From assembly GCA_034670405.1 (NCBI GenBank), contig JAXDDX010000007.1, positions 62,001 to 126,000 on the forward strand: 64,000 nt of DNA. Direction: 5' to 3'. A program made the translations under genes and the position numbers. Shown piece by piece: positions 24,465 to 35,028 of this stretch (its first letter is position 1; each line of letters starts with the position of its first letter). The notes below the pieces were generated by a model that worked only from the letters and a program-made list of their open reading frames with translations, was not told the DNA's origin and did no database searches. The stretch is from Hoplostethus atlanticus (taxonomy: Eukaryota > Chordata > Actinopteri > Trachichthyiformes > Trachichthyidae).

Positions 24465-25197
24465 TCAATCAATCGGTCTGAATTTTAGACGATGTGTTAG
24501 CATGCTGCATGAAAGCCCCTGGTTTTAATGAGGGTTAATGCCATCCGCTGATTAGACAATAGAACGAGACAGAACACACACACACACTTCCTTTTTTATT
24601 TATTTAATTTTATTATGTGTACAGGAAGTCTCTTATTCCACAGTGGAAGTCGTATTAACAGTGCAGGCCCTTTTCTATTTCACGCTCCAACCAAGTGTCT
24701 ACCAATTTCCACCTCCCACTAACACGTTTACATCTGTTGAGATGTAAAAAGAGAGGTAGGGAGGCAGAAAAAGTGAGGCAACAAGGGGGAGAAATGAGTG
24801 GCAATAAAAAAAAACAAGATAAGAGGTAAAAAAGCACACACAATTAGAAGACGAGAACAACTGAAGGAGAGAGAGAGAGACTAATCGGAGGGTGGAAGGA
24901 TTTGAAGTAGGCAAGGGACTGAAGGAGAAGAAGGAGGGGGGGGTAAGGAGAGGTGGAGGTAAAGGAGAGGGAGACAGATTTTTTTCTTCCCCGGGAATAT
25001 TATGCACACCGAGTTTTATAAGGACTTTTGGAGCCGTGACGTGTGACGAGGGAAGAAGCTGCAGAGGTTGTCTGAGGTGATGCTGAGGTTAATGCTTTTT
25101 GTCCGTGGCACTTCCTTTTCACGTCGAGTTTACATTCCATGATCAAAGAGAGGTGTGAAGTCATGTCTCACTGTCGGATGCCTCTCTCTGTGCTTTT

Positions 25198-25221
25198 CTG
25201 TGTGTGTGTGTGTGCGTGCAG
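25198..25221 (+). promoter_or_regulatory. TG-repeat 3' splice site of mgat5b exon B
   Basis: TGTGTGTGTGTGTGCGTGCAG stands where a polypyrimidine tract would normally be, immediately before the AG at 25220-25221. A second CAG at 25226-25228 would put the message out of frame. UG repeats are known TDP-43 and CELF binding sequences. Confidence 0.6.
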
Positions 25222-25331
25222 GTTTCAGCCGGCTGGCCTGGTGGAGAGGATCCAGGCCATAGCCCAGAATGTCTCCAACATGGCCATCAGAGTGGAGCAG
25301 ATACTGCAAAACAGCATGGTGCAAGGACGAG
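25222..25331 (+). CDS. mgat5b: mgat5b internal exon B: luminal stem
   Basis: Exon of 110 nt. Its first base completes the Arg codon begun in exon A, and the frame then reads FQPAGLVERIQAIAQNVSN, MAIRVEQILQNSMVQGR. It ends one base into the next codon at CGAG|GTACTT. AGLxERIQAIAQNVS is a signature of the MGAT5B stem, and NVS is a potential N-glycosylation site. The hydrophobic spacing (LVERIQAIAQNVSNMAIRVE) continues the coiled-coil-like character of exon A. The length is not a multiple of three, so skipping it alone would shift the frame. Skipping exons A and B together (261 nt) would not. Confidence 0.92.
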
Positions 25332-25774
25332 GTACTTCTGTTTTTACACCGCGCGTAAATGGGACGGAGGCATATATGTTGATAAATAGCATCATGATTG
25401 TATGCCTGTTGTGTAATATTCCATAGAAAGAGAAGAAAACAGGAACCGGCCTACTTCCTTCTTATTTCTTAAGACCAGCTGTAAACATTTATCAACGCTC
25501 AGTCAGTGTAGTGGCTCAGTAATGATTACAGGATCCTTACTATGTACTTTGGTAAGCTCAACTCAAGACCCAAGGGTGCAATTTTAACTCAATTTGTTTT
25601 AGTGCTAAACTCACCACTTGCTGCCTGCCGCTGCCTTTTTAGTTTGGAAACACACACACACTCTCACAGACACGCTGACAGACACACACACACACACAGA
25701 TTTAACACTAGCTGCTTTCCCAGTGACGCCAAAGAAGTTTCCTCAGTAGCACACAAATGACTGAGTTTCAGTTT

Positions 25775-25802
25775 AACAACAACAACAACAACAACAACAA
25801 CA
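25775..25802. repeat. (AAC)n trinucleotide microsatellite
   Basis: AAC array of about nine units. Confidence 0.95.
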
Positions 25803-26835
25803 CAGAAAAAATGCCAACAATTTTAGTATGGAGAGCTGAGAGTGGCAGAGCATGCGGTGTGCACTCCCCCGCAGTTTTATCCGCTTTGATTGATGTTGAA
25901 CCAGAAGGTGTTTATTGTGCGATATCAGTGAGTAAGTTCATATGGAAGGTAAATGTGAGATGACCCAGCTGCGCTAAAACAAAGAAAATACTAGTGCGCA
26001 GGCAGCACACTTTAATTTGAAGTCTTATCTGTATTTTCCTGCTGCCCTCCAACCCTGTTGACTTCTGCAATTGTGCGCTGTTGCACTTTTTAATCAAATC
26101 ATAAATAATTCTGAGCTCTCTCTGCATGAGGTCCTTCGCAAAACATGTAAGAAGGCGCTCACACACCTTAATGCATTCATAAACATGAATTTTCACACTG
26201 ACACACACACACAAACACACACACAATCACCATTATGATCATTATTCTTCCTCCCCCTTCTCCTGCCCACTCGTTTTTTTCCCTCTCGGGGTAATTGCCC
26301 AACTCTTTACATGGGAGTACGTGAGCATTACATCTCTTTTGTTTTCCCCCCACTGTGTCGCCAAGGACGGCGGCACGCGCCAAAATGAAAATGCCGCTGC
26401 TTTCTCTAATCACAGATGAATTGAAACGCTGTCGGCAGACTTTATTATCATACGACTCAGAGGCGGTATTCATCTCATGGTCAGGCGTGCGTAAGAGGGA
26501 ACGACAGGAGAGAGAGAGGGAGAGAGACATAGGATGTGATTAGAATTTCCTTCCCCTTCAGCTCCAATAAGGTTTTTACATTTTGTCTCACAGGGACAGG
26601 AGTCAGGTTTTCATCTAGTTAGTTGACCACACTTTTAATTGTCGCTGCGGCGGTTGTTATTGTAATCATATTTGTAGGCGCTGCAATCCTTTTTGTGCTG
26701 AATGGATTGCCCGCGTGTGATGTTTTGAGTAGACGGAGAGAGAAGCCCCAGGGAAGACTTATGTGGAGAAATGTCTCTTTTTCATTAGGCAAATGGAAAC
26801 AGACGGAATCTGGAGAGAGGGCAAATTTGTTGGTC

Positions 26836-26882
<47 letters not shown>
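26836..26882. repeat. (AG)n microsatellite
   Basis: Perfect AG tract of about 47 nt. Confidence 0.95.
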
Positions 26883-26888
<6 letters not shown>

Positions 26889-27952
26889 ATAAAAACGAAA
26901 GAGCAGAGAGGGAGTGAAAAGACGAGTCAGTAACCTCCCCCCCTCTCAGCAGATGTAACTCCAGTCCTCTTTTTTCTCCCCCCTCGCATCAGCAGCAGAG
27001 AGGCACTTAACTAAGTCAATGGAGCAATTAATGTAGTGAGTGCAGCCTGAGTGAGCAGACATATTTGCTTGCGCGACCCCCAGGACGGTGGGTGAGAGAG
27101 GGATTGTGCCGCTTTCTGAGGCCCGGTGAATAGCGTGCACTGCAGTTAGAGCAGATATGGTGGGATACTGCAAAGGGGAGCGTGGGGGGGGGGATTTATG
27201 AGCACCAGCAGCACATATGGCACACATGGAAAATGATGATGTTAAGGGAGAAGGAGCATATTGCAATAAAGTGTCCACAGGCTTGTGGGAAAACCTGTAA
27301 ATGTGAGTGATACTGTAACCAAGTGGTTCTGAGGGCTGCTTGAAAACACCTTCATAGGCGATGGGTCAAACAAGTTTAAGTTTGCAATTATTTAGTGAAA
27401 ATTCATTGGAAAAAAATCTGGATTGAAGGGACTTTGATATCCGCCATAAGTTGCTAAATGAGCTGATGGATAATATTGCTGTTGGAATTCATTATCTTCA
27501 CGGGGGAGTACATATTCACATTAAAGATACCCGACTCCCTGGAAACGATCGAAGCTAGCGAGGCCATAGTGAAGCAGCAACACGTGCGATTAAAACACAT
27601 ATTTCACTCAGAAGAAGCATATATTGATTCATCATTTAAGGTCTTTGAGGAATAATCCATGAGATGTGCCCACTTTGTGTTTTTTTTTCAAGATATTTCC
27701 AGAGCAGTTACCATGTAGTTTGAGCCCCTCAGAATCAAAGAAACAAGGTCTTCTTTCTAGACCCTCCATTTTGATACTGACGTTCAACAATCATACAAGG
27801 AGAAATCCATCGTAGAGATTATGTTTTGATTCCCCAGGCAAGATAATACGTTTTCTCCTTTCGGTTCTTGAGTGTAGAAAAGCCAGACTTCTCTCGTAAG
27901 CTCACACTCCTCGTAAAAATCGAAAGTAAAATTTCACTGACTGTCTCCTCAG

Positions 27953-28029
27953 CAGTGAGAGATGGGACGTCGGGCCAGTGTGAGGTACCCAGAGACCCTC
28001 GTTTCCCAGACTGCCCTGGGAAAGTAGAT
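27953..28029 (+). CDS. mgat5b: mgat5b internal exon C, with NAGNAG acceptor
   Basis: Exon of 77 nt (or 74 nt). The acceptor is CTCAGCAG, a tandem NAGNAG, so splicing after 27952 or after 27955 gives proteins differing by one residue (Ala-Val versus Val after QGR). The frame reads VRDGTSGQCEVPRDPRFPDC PGKVD (split here), matching the QCE--DPKFPDC-GKV region of MGAT5B. MGAT5 has KC--P--GYPHCEGKI at this point. The two Cys residues are probably in disulphides of the lumenal N-terminal domain. It ends in phase 0 at GTAGAT|GTGAGT, a strong donor. Confidence 0.92.
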
Positions 28030-28129
28030 GTGAGTGTCAATCTACATTTTTCACTGTTTATTTGGTTTGGTATATATAGAGAAAGTTTTAGCACCAATAA
28101 TCCTCTCTGACCTGCTGTTTGTCTGTCTT

Positions 28130-28180
<51 letters not shown>

Positions 28181-28191
28181 ACACCCTCCAG
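28030..28191 (+). other. mgat5b: mgat5b short intron C-D (162 nt) with long TG tract
   Basis: The shortest intron in the window. Nearly a third of it is a perfect TG repeat (28132-28178) lying just before the acceptor ACACCCTCCAG. Confidence 0.9.
28132..28178 (+). promoter_or_regulatory. (TG)23-24 tract 13 nt upstream of a mgat5b 3' splice site
   Basis: Perfect 47-nt TG array followed by TACACACCCTCCAG and then exon D. The pyrimidine tract between repeat and AG is very short. The arrangement resembles the TG-tract/3' splice site of human CFTR exon 9, where TDP-43 binding to UG repeats promotes exon skipping. The effect here is inference. Confidence 0.6.
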
Positions 28192-28371
28192 TGGATGCGT
28201 GCACGCTGGACGTCGGACCCTTGCTACGCCTTCTATGGTGTGGACGGTTCAGACTGCTCCTTCCTGATCTACCTGAGCGAGGTGGAGTGGTTCTGCCCCC
28301 CACTGGCCTGGAGGAACCACAGCAGCCCCCCTACCCAGCATGCACAGCAGGTTAAGGCCGCCAAAAGACAG
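28192..28371 (+). CDS. mgat5b: mgat5b internal exon D: conserved lumenal N-domain
   Basis: Exon of 180 nt, phase 0 at both ends, donor AGACAG|GTGAGG. It reads WMRARWTSDPCYAFYGVDGS, DCSFLIYLSEVEWFCPPLAW, RNHSSPP and VKAAKRQ. W-(K/R)xxWxSDPCYAxxGVDGxxCSFxIYLSEVExxCP is the most recognisable block of the MGAT5 family. AFYGVDG and EWFCPP favour MGAT5B over MGAT5, which has ADYGVDG and ENWCP. Three Cys residues and one NHS sequon are visible. Because it is exactly 60 codons and phase 0-0, skipping it would keep the frame but delete this folded block. A weak internal GT at 28351 (CAG|GTTAAG) would remove seven codons in frame. Confidence 0.95.
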
Positions 28372-29994
28372 GTGAGGATGTTACACACAAACATGCACAC
28401 ACACACTACTGGGGCTACAGTACAAACAGCAGCACCCACTGTGTGGCAAGGCTGCCAAGAAATAAGTTAAAATGAATTACTGACATTCCAACAAACACAC
28501 TTAGACACACACACACACACACACACACACAGGGTGCGTCAAGGCTGCCAAGAGTCAGTGAGAAGAGTGCAGTAAACACACAAACATACTCACCGCTTCA
28601 AAGCTGCCAAGACACATGCCGGAGACCGGGAACAATGAACAACACAGGTTGGGACAATGCATGTCCCGACCTTCTACCCAAGATGATGGAGTAGTAAACT
28701 GAACTAAGATATTACAATGTCAAATCAAATCACCAATAATTGCTCTGCACCTCAGCAAAGATGAAGCCTACTTACACTGATGAAAAAATATGAAAAGTAA
28801 ATTGTGATAGAAAAAAATGCGCTGTTCAGGAAAGAATACCGCTTTTTAAAGAATCCTAAAACAAATGTATTATAGCTGACGTTACCGAGTCTACAATTAG
28901 GTTGGCAGTAAAAAAGATGGATTTCGACCACACCGTCGCCAATCACCGAAGAAACAGCCTGACAAAGCAGATCACTTAACACAACACAGTACTCCGCAGC
29001 AGCAAGGAAAAGAAACCTGCCTACACTTAGCCCGTTATGATTTAACTTACATCAGCTCTATTGCCAGACTCCTAATGGGGCTGCTGAGTAGCACCTCGGT
29101 TTCTCTCAATGTGGCCATTACTTTCACCACCACATCGTTTCTAGTTGATATCCACTGAAACAAAAGACAACCCAGTGGCTAAATATCTTTCCTTCTACAG
29201 CGGAAACCAAGTTAGATTTGTGTGTAGACACAGCCCAGAGGTGATCTGGTTGCAAATCTGTTCAATTGGCCGTTTGTTCGCTTGAAATCACCACAGGAAA
29301 AAATAAATCAGTTTGCTAGCACAGGCGCTCTTCTATACTCTTCTTCTATAGTCGATGACCCTACTTTTTGAAATATGAATGTTGTGTGCCATTAACATTC
29401 ACGCGAGGGTTCGGAGAAGATTGAATGTTTTTGCAAAAACAATTAAAACTACCATAACGCTTCAGCCCTATAATTGATAGAGATTAGAGTAAGGAAAATG
29501 GATGTAAAAGCATTTTAGATGGCCGTTATTGCTTTTAGTTAATGGGACACAATCCATTTGGATAATTACGGGTTTTACAGAACAAAAGTACCATCAAAAA
29601 CACTGCTATTCAACTTGTTGCCTGCACATTTTCAGCTGTAGCTTAACATGAAATGGGGAAAGAGGGAGAATAATAGCTTCTTTTGCCCCTTAGTTGCTGT
29701 GCAGCCACAGAGCAGAGTGTAAGCAGTCCGTCCCTATAACTACATGGTAGTTAACCTTCATCCGACCCTGTTCGCTCGCTACTAATTAACACAGGCTTGA
29801 TCCCCCTCATTAGTATCCCTCCATCCTCTATTCTCCTCGCCCCGGACACACCGAGGTCATGGAGCAGGCAAAAACGAACGAGTCTGCTGGGTCGCACACA
29901 CACAAACACCACTTGTGCATACAGTTCCAGGCCCCTGCTAACAGGCGCTGCAGCCATACTAGCGTTCTGTTATGTCACTGTTAGCTTGATGTTA

Positions 29995-30190
29995 GTGGGG
30001 AGTTTCCATTGTTTTCCTAAAAGGTTTTGTGGGAGTTTTGTCCTTGTCCTTGTTGAGGGTCCAAGGCTGGGGGATGTCGTGTACTAACCATTTATTGTTT
30101 CACATGTAGGGCACTGTGAAGCTCTTAGAGACTGGAACGGTGATTAAGGGCTATACAAATAAATGTGATTTGATTTGATTTGATTTGAGT
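29995..30190 (+). mobile_element. L2-type LINE 3' UTR and tail
   Basis: GGGCACTGTGAAGCTCTTAG, then GATTAAGGGCTATACAAATA and a (GATTT)n pentamer tail. This is the usual 3' end of L2-type LINEs in fish. No reverse-transcriptase coding was recognised upstream, so the copy is 5' truncated. Confidence 0.65.
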
Positions 30191-30253
30191 AGAGCAGCAA
30201 AGTAGAGTAAGATTAACTTCATTGTTCTTCGATTGATTGATGGGTGGTCCTGT

Positions 30254-30385
30254 ATGCAGTAGCTCAGTGGGTACCAATGCTGACAGGGTTTGAGGGGTCT
30301 GATTCCCTCAGAGGTCACCCATGCTAAAAATGTACGGAATCATGGCCCTGTAAGGTGCTTTGGATAGACGTGTCATGGAAATTGT
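30254..30385 (+). mobile_element. Decayed tRNA-derived SINE
   Basis: GCAGTAGCTCAGTGGGTACC carries an A-box-like sequence, and GGTCTGATTCCCTC at about 30296-30309 is a B-box-like sequence. It is followed at 30349-30384 by TGTAAGGTGCTTTGGATAGA and CGTGTCATGGAAATT, a degraded form of the tail on the SINE at 20682. It lies 65 nt downstream of the LINE tail. Confidence 0.6.
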
Positions 30386-30622
30386 TAACTGCACACACAC
30401 ACACATACACACATTTTTTTATTTTGTTTTATTGCAAAACAGACATATTTATACAGAGAGACATTGCTACAAACAGCATGTTGTTTTTCCACTGCAACAT
30501 GAACGAGACACACACTTGATGAGTATTGAGATTTCTGATCAAGAGATAAATCAAAAGATTATTCTGGTATTGATAAAAGGGGAGGAGGGGATGGATGCAG
30601 TCAAGTGGATGCATGAAATCAA

Positions 30623-30623
<1 letters not shown>

Positions 30624-30655
<32 letters not shown>
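30624..30655. repeat. (GT)n microsatellite
   Basis: Perfect GT tract of about 32 nt. Confidence 0.95.
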
Positions 30656-30656
<1 letters not shown>

Positions 30657-31401
30657 TTGGCACTTTTCCCAATTACAGCAGTGCCTCTGTGAGTGCAACA
30701 ATCCAGGCCATTGCTCATGCACTGGCTCGGTCAGCTTTTTGTTTGTGTGTGAACACAAAGCAATCGCGGGAGTTATAAATAGGACAAAAAGCGATGCGTG
30801 TGCAATATGCTGGTGTGTGTACAGTTTGAGCGTGGCCTTTAGACTTTATTTGTAGTGGCAGTAAGCCAGTGAGATTTTCAGCAGGTAAAGCAGAATGTGG
30901 GTGTAAAGGAAGAATGATACGCTCATCTTCCTCTGCGACCCACATGCACTCTACTTGGGATTACACTGTGCCTGCATCTTGCACCCAAACAGGGCTAGTG
31001 CACAGGTTGATTTCTCTCTTGCTCATCAGTTCATCAACATCAGTTGATCTACTAAAATCTACAGTTGACATATTTTCCTTTTTCTCATTTCTTCCTACAT
31101 GCTCAGAGTTTCTTTCTAATCCAATACAATACATTGGCATTCCTATGAATGTGATAGCAGGTTCTCAAAATGAGTTTTATACTAAAAAAGTAAATAATCA
31201 TAAATGGATACATAGAAAGTTGAATGAACTTCTTTCTCTCTCTCTCCTGGTCTTCAATCCCTCTCCTCCTTTACCCTATGTCTGTCCTCATCTCTCTGTT
31301 TCTTTGCCTCTCTCTTATTCTCCTCCCTCATCGCCATATCTGCCTCCTTCTGCCTTCTGTCCCTCTCTCCCCTACTTTGTGTCGATCTCTCCACATCCCA
31401 G

Positions 31402-31566
31402 GCTGCCTTCCGCACGGACCTTTCTGTACTGCTGGACCAGGTTGGGACGGGCAAGGAGTCCCTCAGCTTCATGAAGCGCCGGATCCGACGCTTGGCGCAG
31501 CAGTGGGCAACGGCCGCCAACCGCCTCGACGCCAAGCTGCACCAACGATGGAGAGACCAGAAGAAG
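31402..31566 (+). CDS. mgat5b: mgat5b internal exon E: lumenal domain helix region
   Basis: Exon of 165 nt, phase 0 at both ends, acceptor CACATCCCAG and donor AAGAAG|GTAAGA. It reads AAFRTDLSVLLDQVGTGKES, LSFMKRRIRRLAQQWATAAN, RLDAKLHQRWRDQKK. FRxxLxxLLDxxGxGKESLxFMKxRxxRLxxQW is characteristic of MGAT5B, and MGAT5 has a diverged version of this stretch. The segment is strongly basic and helical in character. As a 55-codon symmetric exon it could also be skipped in frame, though nothing in its splice sites suggests this. Confidence 0.93.
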
Positions 31567-33786
31567 GTAAGAGAAGGAGGGGCGATGAGGAGGAAAGGGT
31601 GAAGGACGGGAGGGTGTTGAGTGAATGGAGTGAATTAAGTCTGTATTCTTTAGCTGGAGATCAGATAGGATTTTTTTTTTCTCCTGCTCAAAGGCAAAGC
31701 ACAGCCATGAGCGTCACTAGAGAGAGCAAGAGCTCAAAGGGCACAAGGGCATTTCATCATTCTTGTTGCTATGCAACAAAGAGAGACAACTTGTATCTAT
31801 TGTAACTATCTAATTAACGTTAGCTAGCTAACCTGAAGTACTAACAGGGATAAAATTGATTTGCTCTGCCTGCTCTTTAAGAAGAGGATGAGAACATGCA
31901 GGATGTAGCTAGAGTTAATGTTGCTCACCTGTACTGAAACTGTAAGAGTTAATTATTTATGTACACTACTAAATAGATCTCCTAAGAGCTTTCATTTATT
32001 ATTTACATAGCTTTACATTTATTACATGGTCCAAAATACCAGTTATACCCTTCTGGTTCCAAGCCCTTGATTTGCTCTCGTTCTGAATCAGGATGGGAGA
32101 GAGACAGAAAGAGAGACAGAAACAGAGCGAGAGAGAGGGAGAGGGAGAGGGAGGAAGGGAGGAGAGCACGGCGGCCTGCACCAACGTTGAACACCTGTGT
32201 AAATATAGTGAATGAAACCAACTATCTTCCTGATAGTTTCAGTTTCCAAAGCTGCTTTAATATATATATTATTTTACCGTGCTATAATATCATATTTTGT
32301 TTGAAAAGTGATGTTGAACTTGCACGTCATGTAAACCTAAGGGCTCAGCCTCACCACCCCATGTCACCGTCCATCAAATGCTCGCTGTGTGAGCATCCTC
32401 TCCCATCTACGGAGAGGAGGCGGGGAAGTGAGGACGGAGGGGAGGAACGACGATGATGAATGATGGGAATTATAACAAGTTGCCAAGCTCTTGCAGAGGG
32501 AGAAGAATAAGATAAGAGAGGAAGTGGAGGACAGAGGCTTGGGGGGGGTTGGCGTGGATGGGACTGTAGAATATGGATGAGGGAAGGATTGATGGAGAGA
32601 CAGAGAGAAAGAAGCGGTAAGGCTCAGCCGGAGGAAACAGGCTGGAGGGGCAAGGTGCCTGCGGGCGTTGGGTCTTTTGATTAGGAAATAGGTGGAAAAG
32701 TAAAGCCAAGGGTGTAATGAAAAGGGCTCCTGTCATTCGGTGGTTAAAACTTGTCGGAAACTTTTTCACAGCGCCACATTCTGAGATGGTTTGAACCGGA
32801 GCGCCTATTAAATTGCTCACCCTCCTCTGAATAGACGGATCATCTTTTAGGCAAGAAAATGATGATGAATGAATGAGTTGAACTGAGGAGGCAGATCCGG
32901 TACACACTCTGCCTCTTCTTTCCAAAATGTCTCTCTCTGCCCCCCATCTCTCCCTAAAATAAGTTAACAAGGGTAGAAATAGTCCTCCGTCGTCGTGATT
33001 GATGTCCTCCTTTCTTGTAGTGCGCCGAGGGGATTTGTTATCCTGTATCGCGGCTCCTCGGCTGCTAGAACAGCCTATATGCTTTACAACGTACCGCTGC
33101 TATCTCAACAGCAGATGTTCTGGTGTTGGGAAGAGTTAGCCATGGTTGTCAAAAGCTGTTTATCACCAATAATTAGGGATGGAAGTAAAAATGTGTGTAT
33201 CTGTGCACATGCTTATGTGTGTGTGTGTGTGTGACTGCTGATTGGATATCATTGCTATAAAAGCCAAAGGCATTGCCTTACATGCATTACTGCAAAATGA
33301 CAACTCAATCTGTTCTGGTCAAATTCTGCCTTTTGCTTGTTTAACGTTTAGCTCGCCGTCCTCCTTTTCTACTCTCTCATCAGAAGATTTATGGTTTTCC
33401 TAAAAACTAGACAGGGAAAACATCATATGATTCGAATTACCTTTAGTCTTGGAAAAAATCATTGTCTGATTTGAATTGACTCTGGCCTTGCACGTCCCTA
33501 CAGGCTCCCCGCTTCCAATAGGAACTTTAACATTCTGCTCGAGTTTGGAGTCTTTAAAATTCCAGCGGGGTTCTGTTGATTCAATTCTGCTCTCTTGTTT
33601 GGCTTTCTTTTTTGATTGTTTAGAGTGGATGTTTGCTCAGAAAAAAAAAGAATAAATTGGCAGAGCAGAGAGGCGAGTAGGGAGGGAGAGAGAGGATTGA
33701 GAGGGAGCAGAAAGAGAAAACGGGGGGAAAAGATCATTTTTATCCTCAATGGCAGATGAAAGGACAAGGAAAAAGGAGGTGTGGGT

Positions 33787-33821
<35 letters not shown>

Positions 33822-34985
33822 GTGCATGCGAGCGACTCAGTGGCACCTTTTAAAAATGTCATTCACAAGTCAAATGCTAACCTTTACCTGACAGCAGCTG
33901 AACAGTTTCATTCTGAGGTTTCAGCACTCCTCTGATCCACTACATTTGAGAGATAGCCCCTTACAGTAACAGTGATAGCTCTTACAGTGCTTACCCTTAA
34001 GAGGTGGTTGTATGCACCGTGCCTTGCTACATGAAGAAGTAAGCCCGCCTTAAATATGATGGCGATTTTCATTTGATTTGTGACTACGCTGCCTATTTCT
34101 TCAGTGCTTATGGAATTCATTACACTATGAATCTGCACTGCACTTTAAAAGCATTTGAGAGAATTCACCATGCATTTTTGTCTTCTTCAAAGCAGTTGTA
34201 AAACCAGTCCAAAAGGTCGAACAAGACGCGACCCGCTTGCTTGACTGTGTCCCAATGCGTCCATCTTTATGCCGTTGTGTACACATCCACATCTGCATCT
34301 TTCTATTTGGGTTGAGCGTGCACGTTGCGTGTGTGTGTCAGTGTCTGCCAGCGCGCACCCAACTGTTAATTTCCTCTTTCTCCGTTCGCCGCCCCGCAGA
34401 GCAGATTGACCTCTGGCGGACGAATGGCGCAGACAGTATAGTAGAGATGGAAGGTGAAGCGAGCGGGAGAGAATAAAAAAAGAGGAGGAGCGAGGAAGAA
34501 AGTGGCCGAGGAAGGACTGGGGGAATATGACAAGAAGTGTGGAGGAGGGGTGGTGGGGGGAATAGAGAATGAAAAGAAGACTGTAGAGGAGAGGAGGGAG
34601 GAAGAGGAGGAAGATAAGGAGATGGAGGGAGAAGGTGAGATTAAAGTCACAATGAAACAGCATTTTAGAGCCTCTTGCTTTAGACTTTTGGACAATCGAT
34701 GATGGTATTATTGGTTGGAATTGTTTTATGTACGCCTACTTATTTTGATTTTTTTTTTACACAAAATGACAGAATTTGTATACATGTCTTGCCATTTATC
34801 ATTCAAAATGTGTAGAAAATTAGTTTACAAGGTGAAAAAAACTCCTTTTTCATTTCATTGTGACTTTAAGGATAAGGTGAGGATGTTACTTGGCAGTGCC
34901 AGCTTGTGTTGCCACCCATGGCCCTCTATCAGACAGCTGTGACCTTCAGACCGGCTGGCTGAGGCCACAGTGCATGGACAAGCAG

Positions 34986-35028
<43 letters not shown>

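Larger units (their letters stand above)
15645..25221 (+). other. mgat5b: mgat5b intron A-B (9.6 kb)
   Basis: GT-AG intron containing no recognised exon. It carries the densest group of mobile-element relics in the 5' half of the window: a decayed tandem repeat, a Crypton relic, an L2-type LINE end, a tRNA-Lys SINE, a PIF/Harbinger relic and many CA/GT and CT tracts. Between 15650 and 16900, and between 23700 and 24900, I see nothing beyond simple repeats. Confidence 0.75.
25332..27952 (+). other. mgat5b: mgat5b intron B-C (2.6 kb)
   Basis: GT-AG intron without recognised genes. It contains CA tracts near 25655-25700, an (AAC)n tract at 25775-25802 and a long (AG)n tract at 26836-26882. Nothing else is identifiable. 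Confidence 0.8.
28372..31401 (+). other. mgat5b: mgat5b intron D-E (3.0 kb)
   Basis: GT-AG intron. It contains (CA)n at 28505-28531 and (GT)n at 30624-30655, with an L2-type LINE tail and a SINE at 29.99-30.39 kb. Between 28600 and 29900 nothing could be identified. Confidence 0.8.

Noticed and set aside
28341..28371. CAG|GTTAAG at 28350 as the real donor of exon D
   Set aside because: It is a weaker donor than GTGAGG at 28372 and would drop seven codons; kept only as a possible minor alternative.
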